This document shows, piece after piece, positions 9,587 to 17,841 of a DNA stretch of 50,093 bases. This DNA comes from Oscillospiraceae bacterium (GTDB taxonomy: Bacteria; Bacillota; Clostridia; Oscillospirales; Ruminococcaceae): assembly GCA_017550285.1 (NCBI GenBank), contig JAFZPP010000009.1, positions 1 through 50,093 on the forward strand. Reading direction: 5' to 3'. Each line of letters begins with the position of its first letter. Within the stretch, counting starts at the first letter, position 1. A model generated the notes under the pieces. That model saw only the letters and a list, made by a program, of their open reading frames with translations. It did not search any database and was not told the origin of the DNA. A program made the position numbers and the translations under genes.

Positions 9587-10496
9587 CCGGATCGTCCTCA
9601 TCAAATTCGTCATATTCCTGCGAATCAAGATAAACCTGAATCGGGTCTTCATCCTCCGTTTCGTCCGGTTCATCCGGTTCGGCAGGAACAGGCGCTTCGG
9701 CTTCCGGTTTCTCTGCCGGTTCCGGCTCTTCGGGTTCCGGTTCAGGGTCCTCAGCTTCGACCTTTGCAGCCGTGAGCATCATTCCGCCGAGGCAGCAGAC
9801 CGCCAGCGGCAGCGTGATCCAGAGCCAGTCCTTGTTTTCGGCATGGGAGATTTTATCGTAGGCGATCATCGCCGTCAGATTGGCAATCAAGTGGAAAAAG
9901 ATCGGATATGCGATGCTTTTCGTGCGAATCAGAATGAATCCCGCGATGCAGCCGAAGAGAAACAGATCGAGCATATTCGCGGTACCGGCGAGCAGATGCG
10001 GAATCATGAACAGAATCGCCGAGATCAGCAGCGCCGCCGCCGTCCGGAGCGGATCACGGCTCCTTTTGCGCAGCAGATTGAGAATTGAGAAGCGGAACAG
10101 CAGCTCCTCGCCGACCGGTGTCAGCCATGAGATACCGAAAAGCTGCAAGACCGAGAGCGGATACATTTTTCCGTAATAGCGCGGAAATCTGCCCGCATCG
10201 GTCGTGAACAGAAAGCATGCGGATATGCTCCAGAACACCGCCGCGAGAATCACGAACAGCATGACGGGAAAATTCAGGCTGTGACACTGCTCCTTGAACG
10301 GCACCTTGAAGAATTTGTCTGCAATCCATGCGGAAAGGACGCCGCCGAGCAGCAGACTGATGCTGTATGCAAGCGTTTCAAATGTATCGTCCTGACTCAT
10401 GTAGACCATACAGGCAGCGAACAGCATCGGCGTAAAGCCGGCGATCAGCAGGATGATTGTTTTGACAGCAGAATCAACGATATAGGATGATTTGAT
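9570..10496 (-). CDS. CPBP family intramembrane metalloprotease with acidic tail
   Basis: Membrane protein with the CPBP/CAAX-protease motifs: EELLFR (EExxxR), the His of FMIPHLLAG, and FFHLIANLTA. About seven helices are followed by an unusual Glu/Pro/Asp-rich cytosolic tail of about 70 residues (EPEPEEPEPAEKPEAE...). The first ATG (10427) has no ribosome binding site and would cut the first helix. The frame is open 23 codons further to an ATC codon at 10496, placed 7 bases after AAGGGGG, giving I/MKSSYIVDSAVKTIILLIAG; I take that as the likely start. Substrate unknown. Confidence 0.8.
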   Translation of the reverse strand: MKSSYIVDSAVKTIILLIAGFTPMLFAACMVYMSQDDTFETLAYSISLLLGGVLSAWIADKFFKVPFKEQCHSLNFPVMLFVILAAVFWSISACFLFTTDAGRFPRYYGKMYPLSVLQLFGISWLTPVGEELLFRFSILNLLRKRSRDPLRTAAALLISAILFMIPHLLAGTANMLDLFLFGCIAGFILIRTKSIAYPIFFHLIANLTAMIAYDKISHAENKDWLWITLPLAVCCLGGMMLTAAKVEAEDPEPEPEEPEPAEKPEAEAPVPAEPDEPDETEDEDPIQVYLDSQEYDEFDEDDPDAYEE

Positions 10497-10525
10497 AGAA
10501 TCGCCCCCTTAGCGGATGAGAATGA

Positions 10526-11143
10526 TTATTGCGCTGTGCCGGCGGCTACGATCGCACGCGCGAGCTTGGAGCGCTTCTGCGGAATCAGCGAGAATCTCTG
10601 CTCCAGCATCTCGGCATATGCGATGAACGCATCCGTGTCGCCGGATTTCAGCTCGAGTTCAATCTCCTCAAAGGGATGCATATTTCCGACAGCGCCGAGT
10701 ACGCCGATATCAATCGAAAACTCTGCGGTGAATCCGGCATCTGTGCTGATTTCAAACAGATAGCTGTTGCGGATGAACTCTGTTCTGGCGAGCTCACGGA
10801 AGGTCTGTGTCGAGAGCATCATGCAGAGATCGCGGGGCGCACCGGCTTCGGGCAGCTTGATGAGTCCGCCTTCGAGCGTATGCGCTTCGACCTCATACTC
10901 CTCGCGGAGCGCCTGTGCACCCTCCTTTTTGAGTGTGCGTTTCATGCAGACGACAGAGCGTCCGTTTTCCTTCCGGATGCGCAGTGCCGCGCTGTTCCGG
11001 TAGACCAGATCATCCGGTGTGTCATAGTAGATTGCCGCCATGCGAATTGTCTCATGTGAGACGCGCTCTTTTTCTTCATGCAGATATCCCGCGAGTGCAG
11101 ACATGGTATCCTGCGGTATTTTCCATTTATATTCCCGTTCCAT
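10526..11143 (-). CDS. CYTH domain protein (triphosphate tunnel enzyme family)
   Basis: 205 residues from the ATG at 11143, which follows GAAGGAGAT; a longer frame to 11203 has no ribosome binding site. The N-terminus MEREYKWKI carries the ExExK signature of CYTH enzymes, and later strands have the expected charged residues (RIRKENGRSVVCMKRT, FEEIELELKSGD, KRSKLARAI). Members are adenylate cyclases, thiamine triphosphatases or inorganic triphosphatases; the sequence alone does not tell which. It lies 11 bases after the HEPN gene. Confidence 0.85.
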   Translation of the reverse strand: MEREYKWKIPQDTMSALAGYLHEEKERVSHETIRMAAIYYDTPDDLVYRNSAALRIRKENGRSVVCMKRTLKKEGAQALREEYEVEAHTLEGGLIKLPEAGAPRDLCMMLSTQTFRELARTEFIRNSYLFEISTDAGFTAEFSIDIGVLGAVGNMHPFEEIELELKSGDTDAFIAYAEMLEQRFSLIPQKRSKLARAIVAAGTAQ

Positions 11144-11153
11144 ACAATCTCCT

Positions 11154-11597
11154 TCAGACGGCTGCTTTTTTTGCGTGATAGCTGGTAAAATCGAATTTGA
11201 CAAGGCTGTTGACGAAGGTCAGCATATCCGTTGTATCGACGATCAGCGCCTGCACGGAATCCTCATCGAGCGAAAGAAGGAAGTCGGCAGGGTAGCGCGA
11301 TTCAATGTAGTAATGGTTGATCTGGCTGCAAAGCGCGATGCGGTCGCGGAAATTCGGGTCCTCCTGCATTGCCTGCTTGCAGAGAAAGGGGAGGTTGTGC
11401 CCGTCATAGAGATGATGCTTCCGCCAGAGCAGATAGCCCTTGAGCGCCTTTTCTACACATTGCTGACAGTGGAATGAAATGATATTATAGCAGCGCGTAT
11501 CATCGAGCAGCAGCTTTGCCGCGCGCAGATCAATCGCGGCGTAATAAAGCCAGTCGAAATAGCGCTTGCTGTCTCCGTCACGAAATCCCCTGCTCAT
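11154..11597 (-). CDS. HEPN domain protein
   Basis: 147 residues starting MSRGFRDGDSK, with GGAGGTG 8 bases upstream. The helical HEPN pattern is clear: DWLYYAAIDLRAAKLLLDD, then YNIISFHCQQCVEKALKGYLLWRK, the usual signature of nucleotidyltransferase-associated HEPN proteins. The Rx4-6H RNase motif of toxic HEPNs is not evident. It overlaps the upstream MNT-like gene by 20 bases, the classic HEPN/MNT pairing, so it may be one half of a toxin-antitoxin or regulatory pair. Here it sits in a housekeeping operon. Confidence 0.75.
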   Translation of the reverse strand: MSRGFRDGDSKRYFDWLYYAAIDLRAAKLLLDDTRCYNIISFHCQQCVEKALKGYLLWRKHHLYDGHNLPFLCKQAMQEDPNFRDRIALCSQINHYYIESRYPADFLLSLDEDSVQALIVDTTDMLTFVNSLVKFDFTSYHAKKAAV

Positions 11598-11898
11598 ACA
11601 GTACACCTCCGGTTTCACGAATGGACCATGCAAATGTCCGCGGGTCATTGGAGAGCGTTTCCCATTCGCTTTCTTTGTAGAGCACGAGGTCATAGGGGTA
11701 GTTGCAGTCCACAGCGGTATAGAGGAAGCATTCCAGCTCGGAGATGCTTGCCGTTTTGTCCGGAACGATCAGCGCGAGCTTAAAGCTGATGAGCTCGCTG
11801 GTCGCATGGTTTGTCTTATGACTGATCAGGTAAATTTTCAGCGGCTTGCCGAGCCGTGCGATTTCATTCGCAGTTGCCTGAATTTCAGGATAAATCAT
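11578..11898 (-). CDS. Degenerate nucleotidyltransferase (MNT)-like partner of HEPN
   Basis: 106 residues from the ATG at 11898 behind AAAGGAG. The order LKIYLISHK - ATSELISFKLALIVPD - VDCNYPYDLVLYKESEWETL - FAWSIRETGGVLYE matches minimal nucleotidyltransferases strand by strand. The catalytic GSxxxG and DxD residues are replaced (ISHKTNHATSELISFK), so it cannot be an active transferase by the known mechanism. It is probably a scaffold for the overlapping HEPN protein. The assignment rests on pattern and neighbourhood. Confidence 0.55.
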   Translation of the reverse strand: MIYPEIQATANEIARLGKPLKIYLISHKTNHATSELISFKLALIVPDKTASISELECFLYTAVDCNYPYDLVLYKESEWETLSNDPRTFAWSIRETGGVLYEQGIS

Positions 11899-11920
11899 GA
11901 ATCTCACTCCTTTGATAAGT

Positions 11921-12427
11921 TTACACAAGGCTGCCCAGTGTGATGATCAGCGTCATGACGCCCGACAGCACGAACGCGATGACCGGCGAACCGATCAGGG
12001 TAAACATCCATTTCATTTTCTTGGTATGGCTGGGAATATAGGGCATAAGGTCCTCCGTTCCGGAAATCAGCCAAGCCTTTGTCTTTTCGACCCACCAGCC
12101 GTCGATGAACAGGCGGTCAAAGAGCCCTTCAATCAGCAGCAGAATGCAGATTTGCCAGAATCCGCTGAAAAATCCGCGCGTGCCGTTGATGCCGTAAACC
12201 GCAAACATCACGAAGATGTAAAACGGCAGAATCCCGAAGAGCAGGAAGTTCCGCTTCTGCCGGTCGATCTGATCTTTGGTGAGTGTACCGCGCGCAATGA
12301 CACGCTGCTGCACATCCTTCTCGTAAAGGAACACCATACCGAGCGGACCGTTTGCAATGCCGGCAACACAGTTGAGCAGCACGATGAAACAGGCGGCAGC
12401 GCCTTCTGTCAGAATCAAACCGAACAT
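11921..12427 (-). CDS. Membrane protein of unknown function
   Basis: 168 residues with about four hydrophobic helices (ACFIVLLNCVAGIA, NFLLFGILPFYIFVMFAVYGI, ICILLLIEGLFDRLFI, MFTLIGSPVIAFVLSGVMTLII) and a polar stretch DVQQRVIARGTLTKDQIDRQKRN between the first two. I do not recognise the family. It is tightly placed between rlmH and the MNT-like gene, so it is cotranscribed. A GGAGG site precedes its ATG. Confidence 0.7.
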   Translation of the reverse strand: MFGLILTEGAAACFIVLLNCVAGIANGPLGMVFLYEKDVQQRVIARGTLTKDQIDRQKRNFLLFGILPFYIFVMFAVYGINGTRGFFSGFWQICILLLIEGLFDRLFIDGWWVEKTKAWLISGTEDLMPYIPSHTKKMKWMFTLIGSPVIAFVLSGVMTLIITLGSLV

Positions 12428-12439
12428 ACGAAAACCTCC

Positions 12440-12913
12440 TTATTTGTGGTACTTTCCGCCGGTACTGATCTGGAATGCGCGGTAGAGCTGTTCCATGAGC
12501 AGCACACGGGCAATCTGATGCGTAAAGGTCATCGGGGACATGGAAAAGCGCAGATCGGCAGCTTTTTTCACTTCGTCAGAGAGCCCGAAGCTCGAACCGA
12601 TCACAAAGCTGACGGTGCTGTCTCCCGAGACGGCGGCACTGTCGAGCATTTCAGCAAATTCCTCGCTGCTGCGCAGTTTTCCTTCAATACAAAGGGCAAT
12701 GATTTTGCCGCGGCAGCTATGGAGGATCGTTTTCCCTTCCTGCTGCAATGCCGCAGCAATTTCGGCATCCGAAGGGGATTCGGAAAGCCTTGCCTCCGGC
12801 AGCTCTGTCAGCGTCAGGCGGCAGTAGCGCTGCAAACGCTTGTCATATTCGGCGTAGGCGTCGCGAAGCCATTTCTCCTTGAGCTTGCCGACTGTAATCA
12901 GATGTATCTGCAT
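12440..12913 (-). CDS. rlmH: 23S rRNA (pseudouridine-1915-N3) methyltransferase RlmH
   Basis: 157 residues, the normal RlmH length. RlmH is a SPOUT methyltransferase that modifies pseudouridine 1915 in helix 69 of 23S rRNA using SAM. Typical parts are the N-terminal QIHLITVGKLKEKWLRDAYAEYDKRLQRY, the knot region IGSSFGLSDEVKK and the C-terminal TFTHQIARVLLMEQLYRAF with GGKYHK. The ATG shares one base with the stop of the upstream walJ (TGATG). An in-frame TTG one codon earlier is an alternative start. Confidence 0.95.
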   Translation of the reverse strand: MQIHLITVGKLKEKWLRDAYAEYDKRLQRYCRLTLTELPEARLSESPSDAEIAAALQQEGKTILHSCRGKIIALCIEGKLRSSEEFAEMLDSAAVSGDSTVSFVIGSSFGLSDEVKKAADLRFSMSPMTFTHQIARVLLMEQLYRAFQISTGGKYHK

Positions 12914-13701
12914 CAAAATCCGATCATCCTTCCGTCAGTTTCGGGCGGAGCCGTCTCCATGAGGTAGTCGCTGCCGCGCCGGAAGTCTGCGAGCGCCTGC
13001 GCAACCGTCGATACCGCCAGCTCCGGCAGATTATTATGCTGACTCAGGTGCCCGAGAATCAGTCTGGTTGTACCGGTGCACAGGAGCATCTGCGCTGCTG
13101 CGGCACAGTCATCATTGGAAAGATGTCCGACCTCCGAAGCGATGCGCTTTTTGAGATAGTAGGGGTAGGGACCGGTGCGGAGCATCTCCCTGTCATAATT
13201 TGCCTCGAGCAGCACCAGGTCACATCCCTCAAGCGCTGCCGCAACGGTATCAGAGACATAGCCGAGGTCCGTGCAGACCGCACAGCTTCTGCCGTCCGGC
13301 AGCTCCATGCGGTAGCCGCAGCTCTGCGCGGTATCATGCGAGGTCGCAAACGGTGTCACGCGGATGCCGCCGCATTCGACCGTGCTTTCCAGTGCATAGG
13401 AAATCTGCTCCGGCTCGAGATATTTTGCATCATAGAGACATTGCCGCGTCACAGGCTGCGCATAGACCGGAATCTGATATTTCTTCGCAAATACGCGCAA
13501 TCCGGCGACATGATCGACATGATCGTGCGTGACGAAAATGCCCTGTACCGCCGCAGCCGGAATGCCGCAGCGTTCGAGTGCGAGTGTGATTCTTCGCGCA
13601 GACACGCCGCAGTCAATGAGGATGCCGCCGGCAGGGGTTCCGATGAATTCGGCATTGCCGGAGCTCCCGCTGAACAGGGGATAGATTCGCGCCAAGTACA
13701 T
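12913..13701 (-). CDS. walJ: WalJ/YycJ-type MBL-fold hydrolase
   Basis: 262 residues of the metallo-beta-lactamase superfamily. The N-terminal YPLFSGSSGNAEFI, the metal site FVTHDHVDHVAGL (HxHxDH), GHLSNDDCA and ILGHLSQHNN are all as in WalJ/YycJ proteins, which in Bacillus lie with walKR and help coordinate cell division and DNA repair. No walKR genes are near; the partner here is rlmH, as commonly in Firmicutes. Confidence 0.88.
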   Translation of the reverse strand: MYLARIYPLFSGSSGNAEFIGTPAGGILIDCGVSARRITLALERCGIPAAAVQGIFVTHDHVDHVAGLRVFAKKYQIPVYAQPVTRQCLYDAKYLEPEQISYALESTVECGGIRVTPFATSHDTAQSCGYRMELPDGRSCAVCTDLGYVSDTVAAALEGCDLVLLEANYDREMLRTGPYPYYLKKRIASEVGHLSNDDCAAAAQMLLCTGTTRLILGHLSQHNNLPELAVSTVAQALADFRRGSDYLMETAPPETDGRMIGF

Positions 13702-13722
13702 TCACATCCTTTGCATATGCAA

Positions 13723-13748
13723 ACAGGGCGAAACAACGTCCGCCCTGT
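13723..13748 (-). terminator. Weak terminator between murA and walJ
   Basis: 8-bp perfect stem (13723-13730 with 13741-13748), 10-base loop, with only TTT after it on the minus strand. It may terminate murA partially. Confidence 0.5.
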
Positions 13749-13758
13749 GATATTCCAA

Positions 13759-15099
13759 TTATACCGCGTCCTGATGCGGCTTTTCCGGCTGAACCTCCTG
13801 AATAATCGGTTCACTTTGCTTCGTCACCGGACTGATCGGTTTTTTTTCTATGCAGGCACCGAGCGCACGGAGCTTGCCTTCCATATCGGCATAGCCGCGC
13901 TCAATGTGGAAGATATCTTCAATCGTTGTGACGCCGCTTGCGGCGAGACCGGCGATCATCAGCGCAGCACCTGCGCGCAGATCACAAGCCTTGACGGGTG
14001 CACCGGTGAGTCTGCCGGTTCCCTCAATGACGGCGACCTTGCCGTCTACCTGAATATCGGCGCCCATTCTGCGCAGCTCATCGACATACTGGAAGCGCTG
14101 CTCGGAGACGCCCTCCTTGATCATGCTGGTGCCTTCTGCAAGGCAGAGCAGTGCGGAGATCTGCGGCTGCATATCTGTCGGGAAACCCGGATGCGGCCGT
14201 GTTTTGATGCTTGTCTTAACAAGCGGACCGTCTACGGAAACGCGGACCGCGTCATCGAACTGCTCGATCTTGACGCCGATCTTTTCCATGACGGAGATAA
14301 TGGATTCGAGATGCTTCGGGATGACATTCTTGATGAGGACATCGCCGCCGGTCGCAGCAGCCGCAACCATATAGGTGCCTGCTTCGATCTGATCGGGGAT
14401 GACCGCATAGCTGGTGCCGCGGAGATACTTGACGCCGCGGATCTTGATTGTATCCGTACCGGCGCCCATGATATCGGCACCCATGGAGTTGAGGAAGCTG
14501 GCGAGGTCAACGATATGCGGCTCCTTGGCTGCATTTTCGATGACCGTCAGACCCTCCGCCTTGACAGCGGCGAGAATGGCATTCATCGTTGCGCCGACGG
14601 TGACACAGTCAAAGAAAATCTGATTGCCCTTGAGCCCATTCGGCGTGGTAATGTCAATCATACCGCGATCCTGCCGGCAGTCGGCGCCGAGCTTTGCAAA
14701 CGCCTTCATATGCTGGTCAATCGGACGGTCGCCGAGCGGACAGCCGCCCGGTCTGGAAACGCGGCAGTGCCCGAATTTACCGAGCAGCGCGCCCATGAAA
14801 TAATAGGAAGCACGCATTCTTCTGGCGCTCTCATAGGGAACGCAGTGATTCTGAATGCTGCGCGTATCAATCCGGTAGGTATGCGGTGCGATGAAATCAA
14901 CCTTTGCACCGAGCTCGCGCAAAATCTGGATGCTGATTGCAACATCGCTGATTTCCGGCACATTCTCAATGATACACGGTTCATCCGCGAGAATCGTTGC
15001 GGGCAGAATTGCCACAACAGCATTCTTTGCACCGCTGATCTCGACCTCACCGTGCAGCACTCTGCCGCCGCTGATGACAAATTTCTCAGGTGTTTTCAC
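13759..15099 (-). CDS. murA: UDP-N-acetylglucosamine 1-carboxyvinyltransferase
   Basis: 446 residues. MurA adds enolpyruvate to UDP-GlcNAc, the first committed step of peptidoglycan synthesis. Family marks are EVEISGAKNAVVAILPA at the N-terminus and the catalytic Cys in RPGGCPLGDRP, the fosfomycin target. I place the start at a GTG (15099), because AAGGAG lies 9 bases before it and the protein then begins VKTPEKFVISGG as in relatives. The frame is open to ATG 15180 and TTG 15192 with poorer sites. A Pro/Glu-rich tail of about 25 residues (KKPISPVTKQSEPIIQ...) extends past the usual end. Confidence 0.93.
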   Translation of the reverse strand: MKTPEKFVISGGRVLHGEVEISGAKNAVVAILPATILADEPCIIENVPEISDVAISIQILRELGAKVDFIAPHTYRIDTRSIQNHCVPYESARRMRASYYFMGALLGKFGHCRVSRPGGCPLGDRPIDQHMKAFAKLGADCRQDRGMIDITTPNGLKGNQIFFDCVTVGATMNAILAAVKAEGLTVIENAAKEPHIVDLASFLNSMGADIMGAGTDTIKIRGVKYLRGTSYAVIPDQIEAGTYMVAAAATGGDVLIKNVIPKHLESIISVMEKIGVKIEQFDDAVRVSVDGPLVKTSIKTRPHPGFPTDMQPQISALLCLAEGTSMIKEGVSEQRFQYVDELRRMGADIQVDGKVAVIEGTGRLTGAPVKACDLRAGAALMIAGLAASGVTTIEDIFHIERGYADMEGKLRALGACIEKKPISPVTKQSEPIIQEVQPEKPHQDAV

Positions 15100-15216
15100 G
15101 GTTTGTTCTCCTTGTTCATGACACAGATCGTTTTTATTTACCGGCAGCGAGTGTGTTTCTGTATTCGCCGCCGTCTCCATTATTGTATCCAAAATGACTC
15201 AATCATCCTTCGCTTT

Positions 15217-16023
15217 TTAATCAGAGGAAATGCTGATTTCCTCTCCGGCTGCATTGTACCAGTGCGGTACTGCGCCGTCATATTCCGTGACAATCGCCTT
15301 TTCAATGACGACAGGTGTTTTCGGCTTTGAGTTGCCGTCCACTGTGACCTTCTGGATTTCGAGACAGTGCTCGAGTCCGTCGAAGACCTGTCCGAAGACT
15401 TCGTAGCCGCCGTCGAGATAGGGAACACCGCCGGCGTGCTGATAGAGCTGTGTCGCCTCAGGGGAGAGCGACACGCCGTAATCACGGAGCTGCTGGAGAT
15501 AATCAGGGGTAACCTCTTCGCCTGTGACGATATAGAACTGACTCTTGTTCATCTTATCGGAGCCGATCGCATAGGCGAGCGCACCGCTCACATGGCAGAG
15601 GTGTCCGGAAATGGTCTGTGCGAAGCCGGTTTCACTGCCCCACGCATCGACACCGCCGGTACCGTTGCCCTTGGGGTCGCCGCCCTGAATGACGAAGCCG
15701 TCCACAACGCGGTGGAAAATCAGCTCATCATAGAAGCCGCTTTTGACCAGCTCTTTGAAATTTTCAACGCCCTTGGGCGTTTCCTCCGGAAAGAGCTTGA
15801 TTTTGACATCGCCGTAATCCTTGATTGTCATGACGACGATCTCTTCGCCCTTCTGCGGAAGCGTAAAATTTACGATATCAGATGCGGAGAGCGTTTGCTC
15901 TGTGATCTGACCGGTATTGTCATTGCTTTCGAGCGTGACTGTTTTCTGCTTGCAGCCCGTGCAGAGCAGCATCGCACCGCAGAGCAGTACAGCAGAGGCT
16001 CGTCTGAGATCCTGTTTTTGCAT
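15217..16023 (-). CDS. Lipoprotein peptidyl-prolyl isomerase (cyclophilin type)
   Basis: 268 residues from the ATG at 16023 behind AAGGAGATA; an upstream frame to 16098 has no site. The signal sequence ends in the lipobox LLCTGC, so it is a membrane-anchored lipoprotein on the outer face. The cyclophilin domain shows FHRVVDGFVIQGGDPKGNGTGG, the central catalytic and substrate loop, and YEVFGQVFDGLEHCLEI at the end. It probably helps fold exported proteins, which this organism makes in quantity. Confidence 0.92.
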   Translation of the reverse strand: MQKQDLRRASAVLLCGAMLLCTGCKQKTVTLESNDNTGQITEQTLSASDIVNFTLPQKGEEIVVMTIKDYGDVKIKLFPEETPKGVENFKELVKSGFYDELIFHRVVDGFVIQGGDPKGNGTGGVDAWGSETGFAQTISGHLCHVSGALAYAIGSDKMNKSQFYIVTGEEVTPDYLQQLRDYGVSLSPEATQLYQHAGGVPYLDGGYEVFGQVFDGLEHCLEIQKVTVDGNSKPKTPVVIEKAIVTEYDGAVPHWYNAAGEEISISSD

Positions 16024-16098
16024 GAGAACAATATCTCCTTGTGAGCTTCCGGCGATCTGCGTCAGGGCGCAGTACATCCGCCGAACCATAACATTCAT

Positions 16099-16127
16099 AT
16101 TATATCACGTTTTTTGCGGTTTGTAAA
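16099..16127 (-). promoter_or_regulatory. Promoter of the lipoprotein cyclophilin gene
   Basis: Minus-strand -35 TTTACA (16122-16127), -10 TATAAT (16099-16104), 17-base spacer, followed by a leader of about 70 bases. Confidence 0.75.
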
Positions 16128-16161
16128 GAAAATTTTCAGGATTCTGTTATCTTTTTCTAAT

Positions 16162-16187
16162 AAAAGCAGGATGTGTCAGCCTGTTTT
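16162..16187 (-). terminator. Intrinsic terminator after the second cyclophilin gene
   Basis: Stem of about 8 bp including one G-U pair (16162-16170 with 16180-16187), 9-base loop, then TTTTATTAG on the minus strand. Confidence 0.6.
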
Positions 16188-16272
16188 ACAGCATTATGAG
16201 GAAAATCGGCAGGCGAATCTGCACGTTTCTTTATAAGAATGCACAAAACAAGGGGTTACAGCACTGTAACCG

Positions 16273-17088
16273 TCACGGCACGGTTGTAATGTCGATACGG
16301 GTGATGCGGATATCCTCGGCAGGCTTTCTCTGCTCGCCCTCGCCGGTAATCTTTGCATCGGTGATTGCATCGAGCACCTCAAAGCCCTCCTGTAGCTGTC
16401 CGAAAATTGCAATCTGCTGGGAATAATTCGGGATGCCGCCGTGTTCAATCAGCGCGTCGCCGACCTTCCGCAGTCCGTCATCCTCAACCGATTGCAGTCC
16501 CTGAATCATCTCATCGGTCATTTCGACGGTATCGACGACGAGGAACCGGCTGCCGGTGAAGGTATCGCGTGTTTTGGTGAGTGTTTTCCAGAAGCCGCCC
16601 TCGGTTTTGGTCTCGAGTGCGCAGAGTGCGCCGCGGAAGGGCCAGAGCTTCGGCGTAATCTCCTGCGGAATGCGCTCGCGGGAATCGGCTGCGTCCTGCT
16701 CGGAAAGCGTACCTTCCGGATTCTTTCCGCCGCCGGAGAAGAAAATTTGCGGCTCTACGTGGAATACATAAGTATCATTATAGTATCCTTCCTCCGCCAG
16801 CTTGCAGAATGCAGCGACGGTTTCGGGACACTGTTCGGGATAAAGTACAAAGGTCATATCGCCGCATGTCGTGTGCATGACGGCAAGCGGCGCGCCGGAT
16901 TTCGGCTTTTCCAGCTGAATCAGCTCGATATCCTCAGAATCAATGACGGCAGAAAAACCGCCTGTCAGATTGGAGAAAAGCGCCATGCCGAAGGAACTGA
17001 GCAGCGTCAGCGTAAAGACGATGAGCAATCCCTTGACGATCTTCGATTTGTTTTGCGGCGGCTGGGACGCAAGATGTGGCATATCCAT
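16273..17088 (-). CDS. Membrane-anchored cyclophilin-like protein
   Basis: 271 residues with a single N-terminal transmembrane anchor (KIVKGLLIVFTLTLLSSFGMALF) and an extracytoplasmic cyclophilin-type domain (MTFVLYPEQCPETVAAFCKLAEEGYYND ... IAIFGQLQEGFEVLDAI). The usual FHRV(I)xxFxxQGGD core is altered to FHVEPQIFFSGGGKNPEGT, with the catalytic Arg replaced, so isomerase activity is doubtful and a chaperone-like role is possible. It is a paralogue of the lipoprotein gene 250 bases downstream. The ATG at 17088 or that at 17082 could be the start; AAAGGA fits the second slightly better. Confidence 0.85.
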   Translation of the reverse strand: MDMPHLASQPPQNKSKIVKGLLIVFTLTLLSSFGMALFSNLTGGFSAVIDSEDIELIQLEKPKSGAPLAVMHTTCGDMTFVLYPEQCPETVAAFCKLAEEGYYNDTYVFHVEPQIFFSGGGKNPEGTLSEQDAADSRERIPQEITPKLWPFRGALCALETKTEGGFWKTLTKTRDTFTGSRFLVVDTVEMTDEMIQGLQSVEDDGLRKVGDALIEHGGIPNYSQQIAIFGQLQEGFEVLDAITDAKITGEGEQRKPAEDIRITRIDITTVP

Positions 17089-17115
17089 TTATCCTTTACG
17101 TAATAGTTATCTATT

Positions 17116-17144
17116 ATTATACACTCTTTTCTGCGGATTGTCAA
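17116..17144 (-). promoter_or_regulatory. Strong promoter of the membrane-anchored cyclophilin gene
   Basis: Consensus -35 TTGACA (17139-17144) and -10 TATAAT (17116-17121) with a 17-base spacer. Confidence 0.85.
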
Positions 17145-17235
17145 GGAATCGGCAGGAAAAATGCCGGATTTTGCCGAAAAATGTCTGACCGGCGGCAGCG
17201 TGATATCATCAGACTGCGCGCCGGTCAGAGGCTGC

Positions 17236-17634
17236 TTACTGGCTGAGCTGTGCGGAATGACCGGCGGCGTGCAGATTCCGCGGGCGGGGGATCAGACCGA
17301 AGCTGATTTCGAGCGCGTGATCGACCTGCCGCAGCACCTCACGCGGGATTTCGCCGGTATATTCCTTGAGCCGCCGCTTGTCGATTGTGCGGATCTGTTC
17401 GAGCAGAATGACGCTGTCCTTCGTCAGTCCGCAGCCCTCTGCGCTGAGGGAGATATGCGTCGGGAGCTTTGCCTTATCGCGCCGGCTGGTAATCGCAGCA
17501 GCAATGACGGTCGGGCTGTAGCGGTTCCCGACGTCATTCTGGATGATCAGCACCGGACGGATGCCGCCTTGCTCAGAGCCGACGACGGGGCTGAGATCGG
17601 CGTAATAGATTTCGCCGCGTTTGACTGTAATCAT
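17236..17634 (-). CDS. MazF/PemK-family endoribonuclease, apparently without antitoxin
   Basis: 132 residues. The N-terminus [31 protein letters not shown] is the MazF (EndoA/NdoA) signature with its catalytic Arg, followed by VIAAAITSR and LPTHISL strands, and [13 protein letters not shown]. MazF enzymes cut mRNA at short motifs. A good AGGAAG site precedes the ATG. No plausible MazE-type antitoxin frame exists within the 200 bases upstream, so it is either an orphan or paired with a distant antitoxin. The C-terminal residues ([16 protein letters not shown]) exceed the usual 116-residue form. Confidence 0.9.
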   Translation of the reverse strand: MITVKRGEIYYADLSPVVGSEQGGIRPVLIIQNDVGNRYSPTVIAAAITSRRDKAKLPTHISLSAEGCGLTKDSVILLEQIRTIDKRRLKEYTGEIPREVLRQVDHALEISFGLIPRPRNLHAAGHSAQLSQ

Positions 17635-17841
17635 AATGATGCTTCCTTTCGGTTTTGCATTCTTGATGTAACGAATGCTGATCGTAGTTTGTCCCGAAAC
17701 GTATCCGGATAATCACATCCGACAATATAATATATGCCGCTTTTTGTCAGATTGTGCCGGATGATTCTGACATTGCAGAAGCATCGCTGATGCATAAAAA
17801 TACACGGAATCTCATAAAATACAAAGATTCGTGTATTTCGA

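Noticed and set aside
13036-15330. 764-codon plus-strand open frame
   Set aside because: Mirror frame of murA and walJ with no recognisable domain.
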